A DNA stretch of 64,000 nt, from contig NZ_SMBO01000008.1 in the NCBI RefSeq assembly GCF_004342985.1, forward strand, positions 84,301 to 148,300, written 5' to 3'. This DNA is from Novosphingobium sp. PhB57. Lineage in GTDB: Bacteria; Pseudomonadota; Alphaproteobacteria; Sphingomonadales; Sphingomonadaceae. A model generated the notes under the pieces. That model did no database searches. It was given only the letters and a program-made list of their open reading frames with translations, and was not told where the DNA came from. A program made the translations under genes and the position numbers. Below are positions 54,500 to 62,474 of this stretch, one piece after another (position 1 is the stretch's first letter; every line of letters begins with the position of its first letter).

Positions 54500-56503
54500 T
54501 TATGGAATTCCCGGACCACCACGCCCTCGCCCGATCGTCCAATTGATGCCGTCGGCGCGCATCAGGCCGGACACCGACTTCCCGACCTGCTTTTCGAGCG
54601 CCGGCCTCCACGGAACCAGCGTGAAATCCCGGCTTCGCTCGATGAGCGCATGCTTGCCGCTGACAAGGTCGAGAGAGCGCCGATAAACACCCTCGATGCG
54701 CTCGCCTTGGCGAGCCTCCCGATAGGGCCGCCCAAGTTCCTCCTCCATACCGTTTGAAACCCGCAACAGCTCCCGCCGGCGAAGCGCATCCATCATGCCG
54801 TCCGCGAACACCGTCCGTCCCTGGCTGTCCTCTGCAAACCCCTGCGCGAGCAACCACTGTCGCCGCCTGTCCCGCGCATCGGATAGTTCCTGACCGAAAC
54901 CAGCGCCGCGCGCAGGCTCCGCCGCATCAGATGTCAGGTCGCGGTCGATCCAGGTTGCGGCCTCCATCTCTACCAGCTCGCCGAGAGGATCGCGGGCGAG
55001 CACTTCCAACGCCACCGGTCGATCCCGCAAGCGGGTCTGTTGCCACGTGGCAACCCGGTCCAGATGGTCCGCGGATATCGTCCAACGTCCCGATAACTCG
55101 CGCTCTACCAGCCCGCTCTCCCGCCGCATCGCTTCCAGCCTGCGGACATGGGTTTCGGCAAAGGTCTGTGAAGCGTTCGGATCGTGCCTGAGATGCAGGT
55201 CGACCTCGTAATGCCCATCGTTAGCGGCGGCGATCGCGGCTATCGTGCGATCAACATCGCGAATAGTCGCCCGCAGGGGCTCGACCCTGACGATGGAACC
55301 GGCAAGCGATCCGGTATTGTCGGCGCCCGATGCCAGCCCTTGCCCGGCCTTCCCGATGGCGACGTAATGGCTTCGCCCATCGGTGCCGTCGATGATGAGG
55401 TAATGACGATCCTCGAACTCGTCGGCAAGGCCGCGCGATAGCACCCGGCCGACAAGCGGCCTCGCACCCTCGGCGGCAGGCTCATAGATAACCTGATCGG
55501 CAGCCGCCCTCTCGATCTTCAAGCGCGTGAACTCGCGCTGCATGGTACGGATCACGTCGCCGCGCTCGCCCATTCTGTGCAGCACACCTTCAAGATCCAG
55601 CGATAGCCGGTAGCGATCGCCGCCCAGATGCTCGGCCAGATCCATGCGCGTGAGCTGGGCAAGCCGCCCTGCGCGGATCGACTGATGGAGGGCATATGGC
55701 GAACGCGCGGCAACTTCTCTTTCAGGCCCAGCCTCGGCAAGCAGTGCGCGATCGATGGAGGTCAGGCGCTGCTGACCGATCTCGGCGCGCAAGCCATCGG
55801 CAATTTCCCGGTCCGATCGCGGCCCAAGATCAAGCTCGACCAGATCGGCGGCGCGCTCTCGGATTCCGTGAGTGAGATAGTCACGGGCGATGACGAGATC
55901 CTTGCCCGCCGCATCCTTTCCTCGAACAACGATATGCGTGTGCGGATGGGCGGTGTTGAAGTGATCGACCGCCACCCAGTCGAGCGGCGTTCCGAGGTCC
56001 TTTTCCATTTGCGCCATGAGCCGCCGCGTCAGCGGCTTCAGGTCCTCGTAGCGATCCCCATCCTCTGGCGAGACGATGAAACGAAACTGGTGCCGGTCGG
56101 CCTTACCGTTTTCGAGGAACGCGTTGCCGTCCACGGCGTCTGCGTCGCGCCCATTAAGCGCGCCGCGTTCTCCTTCGCGCGTCGTACCGTCCCGCTGGAG
56201 GTATCTGAGGTGGGCGGCGGCCGCCGCGGCGCCTTTCCCGGTCAGCCTGACTATGCTCGCCTTCACGACGACGCGGCGGCGATGCGAACCACCCATTCCG
56301 CCCCTGCTGGCAAGCATCCGGCCGATCCCGCCGCCGCGCCCGATCCTGCTGCCGGAAAAGCCCGATTTGCCGCGCGCTTTTGCGGCGCCCCCGCGGGCCA
56401 GATTGGCCGCCGCCAGGACCTTGCCGATGTAGCGCCTCTCGCCCTTGCTTCCGCGCGCATTCTGACGCCCGAGGCGAGGCAGAAAATCGTCGTCGTTTGC
56501 CAT
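54500..56503 (-). CDS. Relaxase/mobilisation nuclease with DUF3363 domain
   Basis: DNA-nicking relaxase (667 aa) that starts conjugative transfer. The N-terminal part has a basic, glycine-rich leader and then the VirD2-like catalytic domain. Metal-binding histidines lie in VDHFNTAHPHTHIVVRG at about residues 178-195. DUF3363 fills the C-terminal two thirds. ATG at 56503 (MANDDDF) was chosen as in homologues; an open frame continues upstream through the candidate oriT region but lacks conservation. Expected partner of TraG at 16193. Confidence 0.92.
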   Translation of the reverse strand: MANDDDFLPRLGRQNARGSKGERRYIGKVLAAANLARGGAAKARGKSGFSGSRIGRGGGIGRMLASRGGMGGSHRRRVVVKASIVRLTGKGAAAAAAHLRYLQRDGTTREGERGALNGRDADAVDGNAFLENGKADRHQFRFIVSPEDGDRYEDLKPLTRRLMAQMEKDLGTPLDWVAVDHFNTAHPHTHIVVRGKDAAGKDLVIARDYLTHGIRERAADLVELDLGPRSDREIADGLRAEIGQQRLTSIDRALLAEAGPEREVAARSPYALHQSIRAGRLAQLTRMDLAEHLGGDRYRLSLDLEGVLHRMGERGDVIRTMQREFTRLKIERAAADQVIYEPAAEGARPLVGRVLSRGLADEFEDRHYLIIDGTDGRSHYVAIGKAGQGLASGADNTGSLAGSIVRVEPLRATIRDVDRTIAAIAAANDGHYEVDLHLRHDPNASQTFAETHVRRLEAMRRESGLVERELSGRWTISADHLDRVATWQQTRLRDRPVALEVLARDPLGELVEMEAATWIDRDLTSDAAEPARGAGFGQELSDARDRRRQWLLAQGFAEDSQGRTVFADGMMDALRRRELLRVSNGMEEELGRPYREARQGERIEGVYRRSLDLVSGKHALIERSRDFTLVPWRPALEKQVGKSVSGLMRADGINWTIGRGRGGPGIP

Positions 56504-56877
56504 GGAAGATCGCCCGCATGTGGGAATGGACCCGAAACATGCCGCGCAGCCGCCAATGTGAAAACCGGTGCCGTCCGGGGCCGCAGATAGGCTGGTCTCA
56601 TGCGCCCCATGGCACTGGCGAATCGCGCATAGTGCCGTTGAGCCCCAAGAAAAAAGATGTGCAGACAACATGTTATGGCGCGGGCGTGCCATAGCTTTAT
56701 CTTGCCTTACACGCCCCTACCCCGCCGGTCTCAGCCAGGCCCAATCAGCGCTCATCCACTGCCCGGACCGATGCCGCCCCTCCGGGTGCGCCCGCACCCC
56801 GCCGTCCGACCGAAAAAAAGGCCGAGACGCGAGTGCGCAGCGGCACCTGCATCCCGGCCGGGAAAGCCCTTTCGCGC
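56504..56877. other. Non-coding region upstream of the relaxase, probable transfer origin
   Basis: A 374-nt gap between two minus-strand genes. It contains the inverted repeat and nic-like heptamer described at 56674-56704. No gene was supported. Confidence 0.5.
56674..56704 (+). other. Candidate oriT: inverted repeat plus nic-like site
   Basis: TATGGC and GCCATA form a 6-bp inverted repeat around an 8-nt centre (56674-56693). Four nt later follows TATCTTG with C next, close to the nic consensus YATCYTG|Y of the RP4/R64 relaxase groups, where an inverted repeat also precedes the nick by several bases. It lies about 170 nt upstream of the relaxase start. No experimental basis. Confidence 0.4.
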
Positions 56878-57237
56878 CTACCGCAAGCCCGCGTAGAACT
56901 CGCGCGCCTCGCCTTCGCTCGCACACGCGCGCCGCGCCATGAGCCCCTGCGCCTGGCCATCGCCATCGACGATGCTCACCGCTGCGTACCACGCCCCGTC
57001 CATGCACCCCACAACGGCGATCCGGTCGAGTTCGAGCCCGAAATCATCCTCGCTGTCCAGCGCGCCGAGCCAGCGCTCGCATACCCGCGCATCCCACACA
57101 AAATCGCTCTCTTCCGCGTCCAAGAACCGGCGCGCGAGAGCTTCGCCCGCGCCATGCCCGAACTCGATCTCCAGACCCGCCACGAGCTTCGCAAGTACCT
57201 GCTGTGCTGCAACGCCAATGTTCGCCTGAACCGTCAT
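56878..57237 (-). CDS. Hypothetical protein (119 aa) of the transfer region
   Basis: An acidic protein: helical N-terminus (ANIGVAAQQVLAKLVAGLEIEFG), then RRFLDAEESDFVWDARVCERW and a beta-rich end (GAWYAAVSIVDGDGQ) with a final EAREFYAGLR helix. TAGGAGG lies about 7 nt before the ATG, so it is translated. No family recognised. Between the lytic transglycosylase and the candidate oriT; perhaps an accessory protein of DNA processing. Confidence 0.65.
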   Translation of the reverse strand: MTVQANIGVAAQQVLAKLVAGLEIEFGHGAGEALARRFLDAEESDFVWDARVCERWLGALDSEDDFGLELDRIAVVGCMDGAWYAAVSIVDGDGQAQGLMARRACASEGEAREFYAGLR

Positions 57238-57564
57238 AACAACCTCCTACGCCTGAGCGTCCCCTTCCTGAGGACCCCAGTCGTCGGACGGTCGGCGCGG
57301 TGGCTGTCAGGGCCGCACCGGCTTGCCGGTGCGCCGCGAAGCGGCGGCGGAGGAACCGATTTTATTGCAGGAAAACAAACAAAATCGCGCGCGAAGCGCG
57401 CTCATTTGCTGCGGTAAAATTGGAGGGGCCGCCGGCCTTTACAGCCGCCGCAGAGGCCGTCACACTCGGCATTTTCCGAGGAGGGTGGCTGACCTCTCGT
57501 CCTAGCGCACGGCTGGGGCCTGGGCTCTGGAATTGAATGCTCGCACCGCCGCGCTCTGACCGGA
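57238..57564. other. Intergenic region with stacked hairpins
   Basis: A 327-nt gap downstream of the transglycosylase gene. It contains three perfect short hairpins (57315-57401) beside A-rich sequence. No gene was supported. Confidence 0.5.
57315..57401. repeat. Cluster of three perfect hairpins
   Basis: 57315-57332: GCACCGGC/GCCGGTGC with a TT loop. 57332-57346: CGCCGC/GCGGCG with a GAA loop. 57387-57401: GCGCGC/GCGCGC with a GAA loop. The last two share the same loop and are separated by an A/T-rich stretch. Could be termination, an RNA element or part of a transfer origin. Confidence 0.5.
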
Positions 57565-58320
57565 TCAGGGCGCTGTACGAATAGCGAAAAGGGGATCGGC
57601 AGCACCCGGCGATTTCGGTAGTGAAGCCCCGTCGTCATCCGCAGCATTGACATGGGTAGAAGCGACAAAGATTGTCTGCCTTGCGGCCGTCTGCGGTGCT
57701 CTGGATGGACTGTCGCTCGGCCCGGCCGCGAGGGGCACCGCCCCATTCATGCCAGCCACTCCGCCTGCGACACTGGCGAGATAGGCCCGTGTCTCGGCGG
57801 GTAATCGCCGGCCACTTGCAAGCGCCGCAGCATAGCGCCTGGGGCCTGCATTGTAGGCCGCGAAAAGCCCCGGATAGCCAAAACGGTCGTACATTTCCCT
57901 GAGGTAGGCCGTGCCCGCAAGGATGTTGTCGCGCGGGGCATCGGGATCGCCTCCGAGCCCGAGGCGCGCGCGCATTTCCGCCCAGGTTCCCGGCATCAGT
58001 TGCATGAGCCCCATAGCCCCTGCAACCGATCGGATCGGGTGCCCATCGAGGGTGGTGCGCCCCCTGCTTTCGGCGCTCATCACCTGCTCGATCCAGACTT
58101 CGGGAATGCCGAATCGCTGCGAGGCTTCCGCGATCTCGGCATGCCAGCGAGACACCGCGCCGGGCTCTGCTGCATAGACAGGCGACGCCCACCAAAGCCC
58201 GCCCAGCAGTATCGCGAGGGTCGGCAGCCCGGCCGAGGCGAGGCTTAATTTCTGCAACGTCACAGGCGCGCGGGCGGGATGACCGGCTCCATTCCGGGCG
58301 CCGCGCCCCATATGCTTCAT
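57565..58320 (-). CDS. Lytic transglycosylase
   Basis: Peptidoglycan-cleaving enzyme of 251 aa that opens the wall for the mating channel. Signal/anchor helix at about residues 28-50. SLT domain with catalytic Glu 84 in VMSAESRG, GLMQLMPGTW at about 106-115, and AAYNAGP near 152. ATG overlaps the S26 peptidase stop by four bases. Alanine-rich unstructured C-terminus. Confidence 0.92.
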   Translation of the reverse strand: MKHMGRGARNGAGHPARAPVTLQKLSLASAGLPTLAILLGGLWWASPVYAAEPGAVSRWHAEIAEASQRFGIPEVWIEQVMSAESRGRTTLDGHPIRSVAGAMGLMQLMPGTWAEMRARLGLGGDPDAPRDNILAGTAYLREMYDRFGYPGLFAAYNAGPRRYAAALASGRRLPAETRAYLASVAGGVAGMNGAVPLAAGPSDSPSRAPQTAARQTIFVASTHVNAADDDGASLPKSPGAADPLFAIRTAP

Positions 58321-58889
58321 GGCAACCACAGCGGGGTAGCCTTGCCGACGATGTCGCGCTCGCTGGTCGCCCCGAAATAGCGCCCATCGAAGCTGTCAGG
58401 GCGAATGGTCATCAGCAGGAAATAGCTTCCTTGCCGAAGACGCATACAGCCCTCCCACTGCGGCAGCGGACGGCCCGAAGGGTCGAACGACATGCGCTCG
58501 GCGATAGGCTTCGCACCCAGCGTGACAGTCCCGCCGTGGGCGCAGACGGTATCGCCCGCCGCGCCCGCCACGCGCTTCACCAGCGGCACGCCCGAGGGCA
58601 GATAGTGACGCCGGGCAGCCAGGGCGCGGGCCGGTTTCGGCGGCCAGGCGACGACCATGTCGCCGGGCATGAGCGGCACGCCCGGAGAAACCAGGTAGAG
58701 CCCGATGGGAGCGCTGGCGCTGTGGTTCCAGACGAGCCGAGGCACGGGCGGGAAGATGAGAGTGAGGTTCAACGCGGCGAGGCCGGCGGCGATCAGCGCG
58801 GCGCGGCGGCGAAGAAGTCGGCGCCGCGCGCTGGCTGCGCGCAGGGCCTCGCCCCAGGCGAAGAGCGGAAGGTTTCTGGCATCAGCCAT
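58317..58889 (-). CDS. TraF-like S26 signal peptidase
   Basis: Conjugative-transfer signal peptidase of 190 aa, expected to process the TrbC pilin. One membrane helix at about residues 30-48. Serine in the NHSASAPIGLY motif (Ser 59) and the general base Lys in LVKRVAG (Lys 105) form the dyad; FLLMTIRPDSFDGRYFG gives the C-terminal conserved box. ATG chosen over an upstream start within the HTH gene. Confidence 0.92.
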   Translation of the reverse strand: MADARNLPLFAWGEALRAASARRRLLRRRAALIAAGLAALNLTLIFPPVPRLVWNHSASAPIGLYLVSPGVPLMPGDMVVAWPPKPARALAARRHYLPSGVPLVKRVAGAAGDTVCAHGGTVTLGAKPIAERMSFDPSGRPLPQWEGCMRLRQGSYFLLMTIRPDSFDGRYFGATSERDIVGKATPLWLP

Positions 58890-59169
58890 GGGTCCCTCCC
58901 CGCGTGGCGGCAAGGGACCAGGCATCGAGATCATCGATATGATAGCGCCAGTCTCGGCCATGCTTGCGGCACCTGGGGCCCGTGCCTTTCCTGCGCATGC
59001 CTCTCAGCGTGATGACCGCGAGGCCAAGGTAGAAGGCGGCTTCCTTGGAGGTCAGAAACGGCGAGGCCTGACGGGCACTTTCCGCCCGCAATTTTGCCAG
59101 CCGTACGGCTTGTTTGATGCCGCCGGGATTGGCCGCGGACGCGGGCAATCCGCCAGAATTTTCCGTCAT
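58882..59169 (-). CDS. Helix-turn-helix (excisionase-like) DNA-binding protein
   Basis: Protein of 95 aa with a MerR/excisionase-type domain at about residues 38-85: FLTSKEAAFYLGLAVITLRG, then RKGTGPRCRKHGRDWRYHID. Such proteins lie at this place in trb-type mobile elements. ATG chosen at MTENSGGL with GGGAG upstream. It overlaps the TraF-like gene by 8 nt. May regulate the transfer genes. Confidence 0.82.
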   Translation of the reverse strand: MTENSGGLPASAANPGGIKQAVRLAKLRAESARQASPFLTSKEAAFYLGLAVITLRGMRRKGTGPRCRKHGRDWRYHIDDLDAWSLAATRGGTHG

Positions 59170-59461
59170 GATCTGCGCTCCCTTTGCAGGCCGGAACGGC
59201 CTGCCGGGTACGAGGCATGACGGCTGCGGCACGCGCGCGGCAGGGTCGAAAATCGACATGCGCGTTTTCGCCCCTCCCCCCCGCCGCCTCCGGATTAAGC
59301 AGTCAGGGCGCATCAGATACGAACGGGAACGCCGCGCGCGACCGCGCTGACCCGATGCCTCGCGGTAGGCGTCGGACGGGGCAATCCGACGCTGGCCACG
59401 CGGTTATTGCGGCGCCGGGAACCCCGCATCCGGGTGGATGCGAGGCTCCCCCAAGTTCGCC

Positions 59462-59782
59462 TTAATCGGCGGGATTCCAGATGATCGCGAAGGCGTCCTC
59501 ATCGTCGTGGCCGGCGGCCCGGCCGAGGTTGGCGTAGAGCCGCCGGGGTCCGAATTCCGGGGCCGCGAGACTCAGCGAAACGTAGTCGTTGCCCGAGCTT
59601 TCGCTGCGGCGCAGCCATCCGGCGCCGACCTCGACCCCGCCCGAGGACACCCGGTAGTCGGGCTGGGCCTCGCTGGTCTTGCGGGGGTTGGGCGCAATCT
59701 CGATCTCGGCGCGGATCGAGAGGGTGCGAAGCTGGCCCTTGAAGCTGCGGCCATCGCGGGTGACGTATCCGATTGCAGGCAT
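59462..59782 (-). CDS. DUF736 family protein
   Basis: Small protein of 106 aa, beginning IGYVTRDGRSFKGQLRTLSI and containing APNPRKTSEAQPDYRV, the two signatures of DUF736. The remainder is beta-rich (SLSLAAPEFGPRRLYANLG). Almost always found in alphaproteobacterial conjugative elements near traF and the relaxase. ATG with CAGGAGA 8 nt upstream. Function unknown. Confidence 0.88.
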   Translation of the reverse strand: MPAIGYVTRDGRSFKGQLRTLSIRAEIEIAPNPRKTSEAQPDYRVSSGGVEVGAGWLRRSESSGNDYVSLSLAAPEFGPRRLYANLGRAAGHDDEDAFAIIWNPAD

Positions 59783-60631
59783 CGTTCTTCTCCTGACTGT
59801 GTCGTCCCGAACCGATTTTCCGGACGATGGCAGACCGGAAGGAGCGGTCGAGGCAGCATCCACGAACCCTTGGGCCGAAGCGGCAGCGAAGGACCGGAGC
59901 GCAGCGGCTTATTTGCACGCGAAGCGGCCGCGAGGAGACCGCGCCTGAGCGGTCGGGGAAATAAGCGGCCGCGCGATGGTTTCGCGGGGCTGCGACTGCT
60001 CCAGGTCGCTGCCTCTCGGATCCGGGAATCGGCTTTGGACGCCCGGTGTCGGGAGCGCAAAACGATGCAGCGAATCGGATCATCATTCACGCGCGTTCGC
60101 GCGGCTTGGGCCGGCATCACACGCTCTCGATCCGGGCAGATTTGCGCATCATACCCGCAAGGCGGGCGAGGTTGCTATCGGCTTGGCGCAGGTGGCGCAG
60201 GTGGCTGGGGATCGAGGTCTGAAGTCACCAGCGGGCCGCACCGCGGCGGGAGTGCGAGAGAAGCGAGACGCGGATTCGCTTGAGAACCGGCAAATTCGGG
60301 GACCTGCCGCTCCCGCCCAAGTTCGTCCTGGCCGCTACTGTCCAGGACGGTACATGGTCGCTGCCACGACACAGGCGCCGCGCCGGCAATCGGCGACAAT
60401 TCGTGATCCTCGTACCCGGATGCGGGGCTCTCGGCAGAACTTTCGCGGCGGAAAATTCGCTGTCGCGCGTTGCCCCCCTCAGCGAAGCGATTTGGTCCGC
60501 CGCAGGCATCGCCGTGACCGGATTCACCCGAAATAGTCATTTCCTCTTGTCTCGGATTTGACGCAGCACAATGCTAGGAGCGTCTGCCGTGACCAGGTCG
60601 TTAGACGACCGGAGCGGCGGGAGGAGCCTGA
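59783..60631. other. Intergenic region of 849 nt in the transfer backbone
   Basis: No gene could be supported. An open frame at 60280-60561 (plus) lacks a ribosome site and family. The region has many short GC-rich inverted repeats (for example around 59920-59975). It separates DUF736 from a divergent small gene and should hold two promoters. Confidence 0.4.
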
Positions 60632-60865
60632 ATGAACATCTATACCCTTAGATTCCCGGACGACGGAAATGCAGGCGCGCTTCGCCTCGATTTTGGCGCC
60701 GAAGACGCTGCCGATGCATTGGTCACCGCGCACCGCAAGGCCTTGGACGTGAGGTCTGCGCGTGCCGCCGAACTGTGGCAGGGTGGCCGCAAGCTCTGCA
60801 CCATCCGCCATGCGGCAAATGGACCTGAAAGCGGGCCCAAATCCTTACGTTTCCAGTCCGCCTGA
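60632..60865 (+). CDS. Small conserved hypothetical protein (77 aa)
   Basis: It begins MNIYTLRFPDD and has LDFGAEDAADALVTAHR, then AAELWQGGRKLCTIRH. This is the pattern of small proteins common in alphaproteobacteria: a short beta strand, an acidic helix with -DD/ED-A-, and a terminal ELW-G-R. GGAGGAG lies about 7 nt before the ATG. It is on the plus strand, against the transfer genes. Function unknown. Confidence 0.65.
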   Translation: MNIYTLRFPDDGNAGALRLDFGAEDAADALVTAHRKALDVRSARAAELWQGGRKLCTIRHAANGPESGPKSLRFQSA

Positions 60866-61674
60866 CGCCGGGTTCCACGGCTGTCTCTTTTGCAGAATTT
60901 TACTGGTGGTGCGGATCGCTCCGGGGGCGTGGAGCGGTCCCCCGAAGGGCGTTTGCAGCCCGGACAAAAGGGGGGCGTGCCGGGCTGCTGTTGGCGGCGC
61001 TAGCGACCGGCGGGCGAGCGCGACAGGCCATTTCGGCAGGGCGTTCGCCAGATACGTCGATCACCTTCGGGCGCACGAAAGGCGAGAACGGCCAAGAGCG
61101 ATCCCCTTGGCCGGTGCGCCGGTGCCAGTCGCTTCGCCCCATGCGCACTGGCGCTTCGCCGGCGCCGATGGCAGCATCGCATGCGCCGCCCGTCGGCAGC
61201 CGGGAGAGACGCAAGGGACGAAGACGCCGTGTTCGCATCCGGAAGCGCGCTCCTGGCGATTGCGGGAATGATCGAGGAAAAGGACGTCTGCACCGCGGCC
61301 GAGATTTCATAGTCCTTGTGGCATGCGGCAATGTTTCATTTCAGGTCCGGCGAGCGGTAACAGACGCGCGGTCACTATCTGTGCGCCTGGGCGGTTTCGG
61401 TGAAGGCCGCCGCCGATGGCGGGACAAATCCCCCCGCAACCAGCCGGGTAAATCCGCCGCAACCGGAACTGCTCCCGATATTCCGGCGCGCCGGGCCATG
61501 CGAGAAAGGAACGGCGCGAACAGTGTGGCGTACGGGTCCGAGCGCGCGGTGACTCTGTGACAAGGCGCGACAGTGTCGCACCGGTCCGCCGGGAGGGCCA
61601 CCGACAGGGACCGTTCAGGCCCGATCCTCTCGATAGGGCGCGCGGGACGCGGCGCCAATCGAAGGAAAATCCCT
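60866..61674. other. Intergenic region of 809 nt
   Basis: Open frames occur on both strands, but none has a good start and a recognisable family. It contains the palindrome at 61567-61579. Otherwise nothing clear. Confidence 0.4.
61567..61579. promoter_or_regulatory. 13-bp palindrome upstream of a small gene
   Basis: GCGACAGTGTCGC is a perfect 6-bp inverted repeat about the central G, about 95 nt before the start of the gene at 61675. Size and place fit an operator for a dimeric repressor. Confidence 0.3.
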
Positions 61675-61860
61675 ATGATATCGACGATTCTCCAAGCCCT
61701 GCGCTGCCGGTTCGACCGGCACCGGCCCGAGCAGGGCAAAGTGTTTTGGGATGGGCTGTGTTATGTCGGAAGATGCGAGCATTGCAGTATGGAAATTCGC
61801 CGTGCCGGCCGCAAACGCTGGCTGCGCGACGAGTTCGGTGGCAGCCCCGGCCTCGCCTGA
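61675..61860 (+). CDS. Small cysteine-containing hypothetical protein (61 aa)
   Basis: A basic protein: ALRCRFDRHRPEQGKVFWDG, then CYVGRCEHCSMEIRR and RKRWLRDEFG. The C-x5-C-x2-C spacing suggests a one-knuckle metal site. AAGGA about 8 nt before ATG supports translation. I recall similar small proteins in sphingomonads, without function. It is followed by the palindromic element at 61887. Confidence 0.6.
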   Translation: MISTILQALRCRFDRHRPEQGKVFWDGLCYVGRCEHCSMEIRRAGRKRWLRDEFGGSPGLA

Positions 61861-61886
61861 AAACGCTGCCAAGCACAGCCAAAACA

Positions 61887-61990
61887 CTAGAGCGGTCGAT
61901 CTGACTGAGTCAGATCGACCGCTCTAGGCTTTTGATTTGGCGCATTTTCCGAGTCATCATGTGATGCCACTTGATTAGAAAATGCTCTAG
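61887..61990. repeat. 104-bp palindromic element with CTAGAGC ends
   Basis: The left part is a perfect 20-bp inverted repeat around one central base (61887-61927, CTAGAGCGGTCGATCTGACT and its complement). The right part pairs GCATTTTC with GAAAATGC around a smaller CATCA-TG-TGATG hairpin. The whole unit starts with CTAGAGC and ends with GCTCTAG. This is the form of a REP-doublet or miniature element. The first hairpin followed by GGCTTTTG may also terminate the gene at 61675. Confidence 0.7.
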
Positions 61991-62072
61991 CCCAGAAAAG
62001 CGGCAGCGCAGCGCTACAACGCAGCGCCGCAACGAAGCACTGCACCATGACGATCAAACCTGTGGCGGTCTA

Positions 62073-62282
62073 TCAATGACGCCTTGTGACGAGGCGAACT
62101 TCTCCGCACAGGCTGCAGATGTCTTTCGCCCGTTCGAAACCGTTCGAACCCACCAGTTCGCGCGCCGCCTGGTCGGCGTTCTCGTGTCGTGAAAGACCAA
62201 GCGTCTGGGTGATGCAGTCGTCGCAGACCGGCTCCGGAGAGAGCCGGGTGACGAGCTTTTCGATGGCGCTAAGTTCGGTCAT
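62073..62282 (-). CDS. Small zinc-ribbon-like protein (69 aa)
   Basis: Two C-x2-C pairs, VCDDCI near residue 20 and ICSLCGEVRLVTRR at the C-terminus, flank a helical stretch (SRHENADQAARELV). A structural zinc is likely. ATG at 62282 was used rather than an upstream start. It lies downstream of the ParB-family gene on the same strand, as in related conjugative elements. Function unknown. Confidence 0.7.
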   Translation of the reverse strand: MTELSAIEKLVTRLSPEPVCDDCITQTLGLSRHENADQAARELVGSNGFERAKDICSLCGEVRLVTRRH

Positions 62283-62372
62283 GGCCCTGCCCCCGATGGT
62301 ATCGCGGATGTTATCCTGTTCACGGTGCGGTGGCGCGGCGGGCAGCGGCTGGCAACGCATTTTTTTGTGTCA

Positions 62373-62418
62373 GCGGCGGGGCCGCGCCTTTCAGGCGCGG
62401 CCCCGCCGCAATTTTTTT
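62373..62418 (+). terminator. Strong stem-loop with T-tract, plus-strand orientation
   Basis: A 17-bp perfect stem (62373-62389 with 62393-62409), 3-nt loop TTC, followed by AATTTTTTT. The T-run is on the plus strand, so it would stop transcription coming from the left, although the flanking genes are on the minus strand. An A-rich side on the minus strand gives no U-tract for the ParB-family gene. Confidence 0.7.
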
Positions 62419-62474
62419 GAGGACCGGCAAGAGGATCGACCGGAGGCGGGAAATTCCGCCTCCGGTCGCTTTAT

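Noticed and set aside
60280..60561. 93-codon plus-strand frame in the gap before the 77-aa gene
   Set aside because: TTG start without ribosome site and no recognised family.
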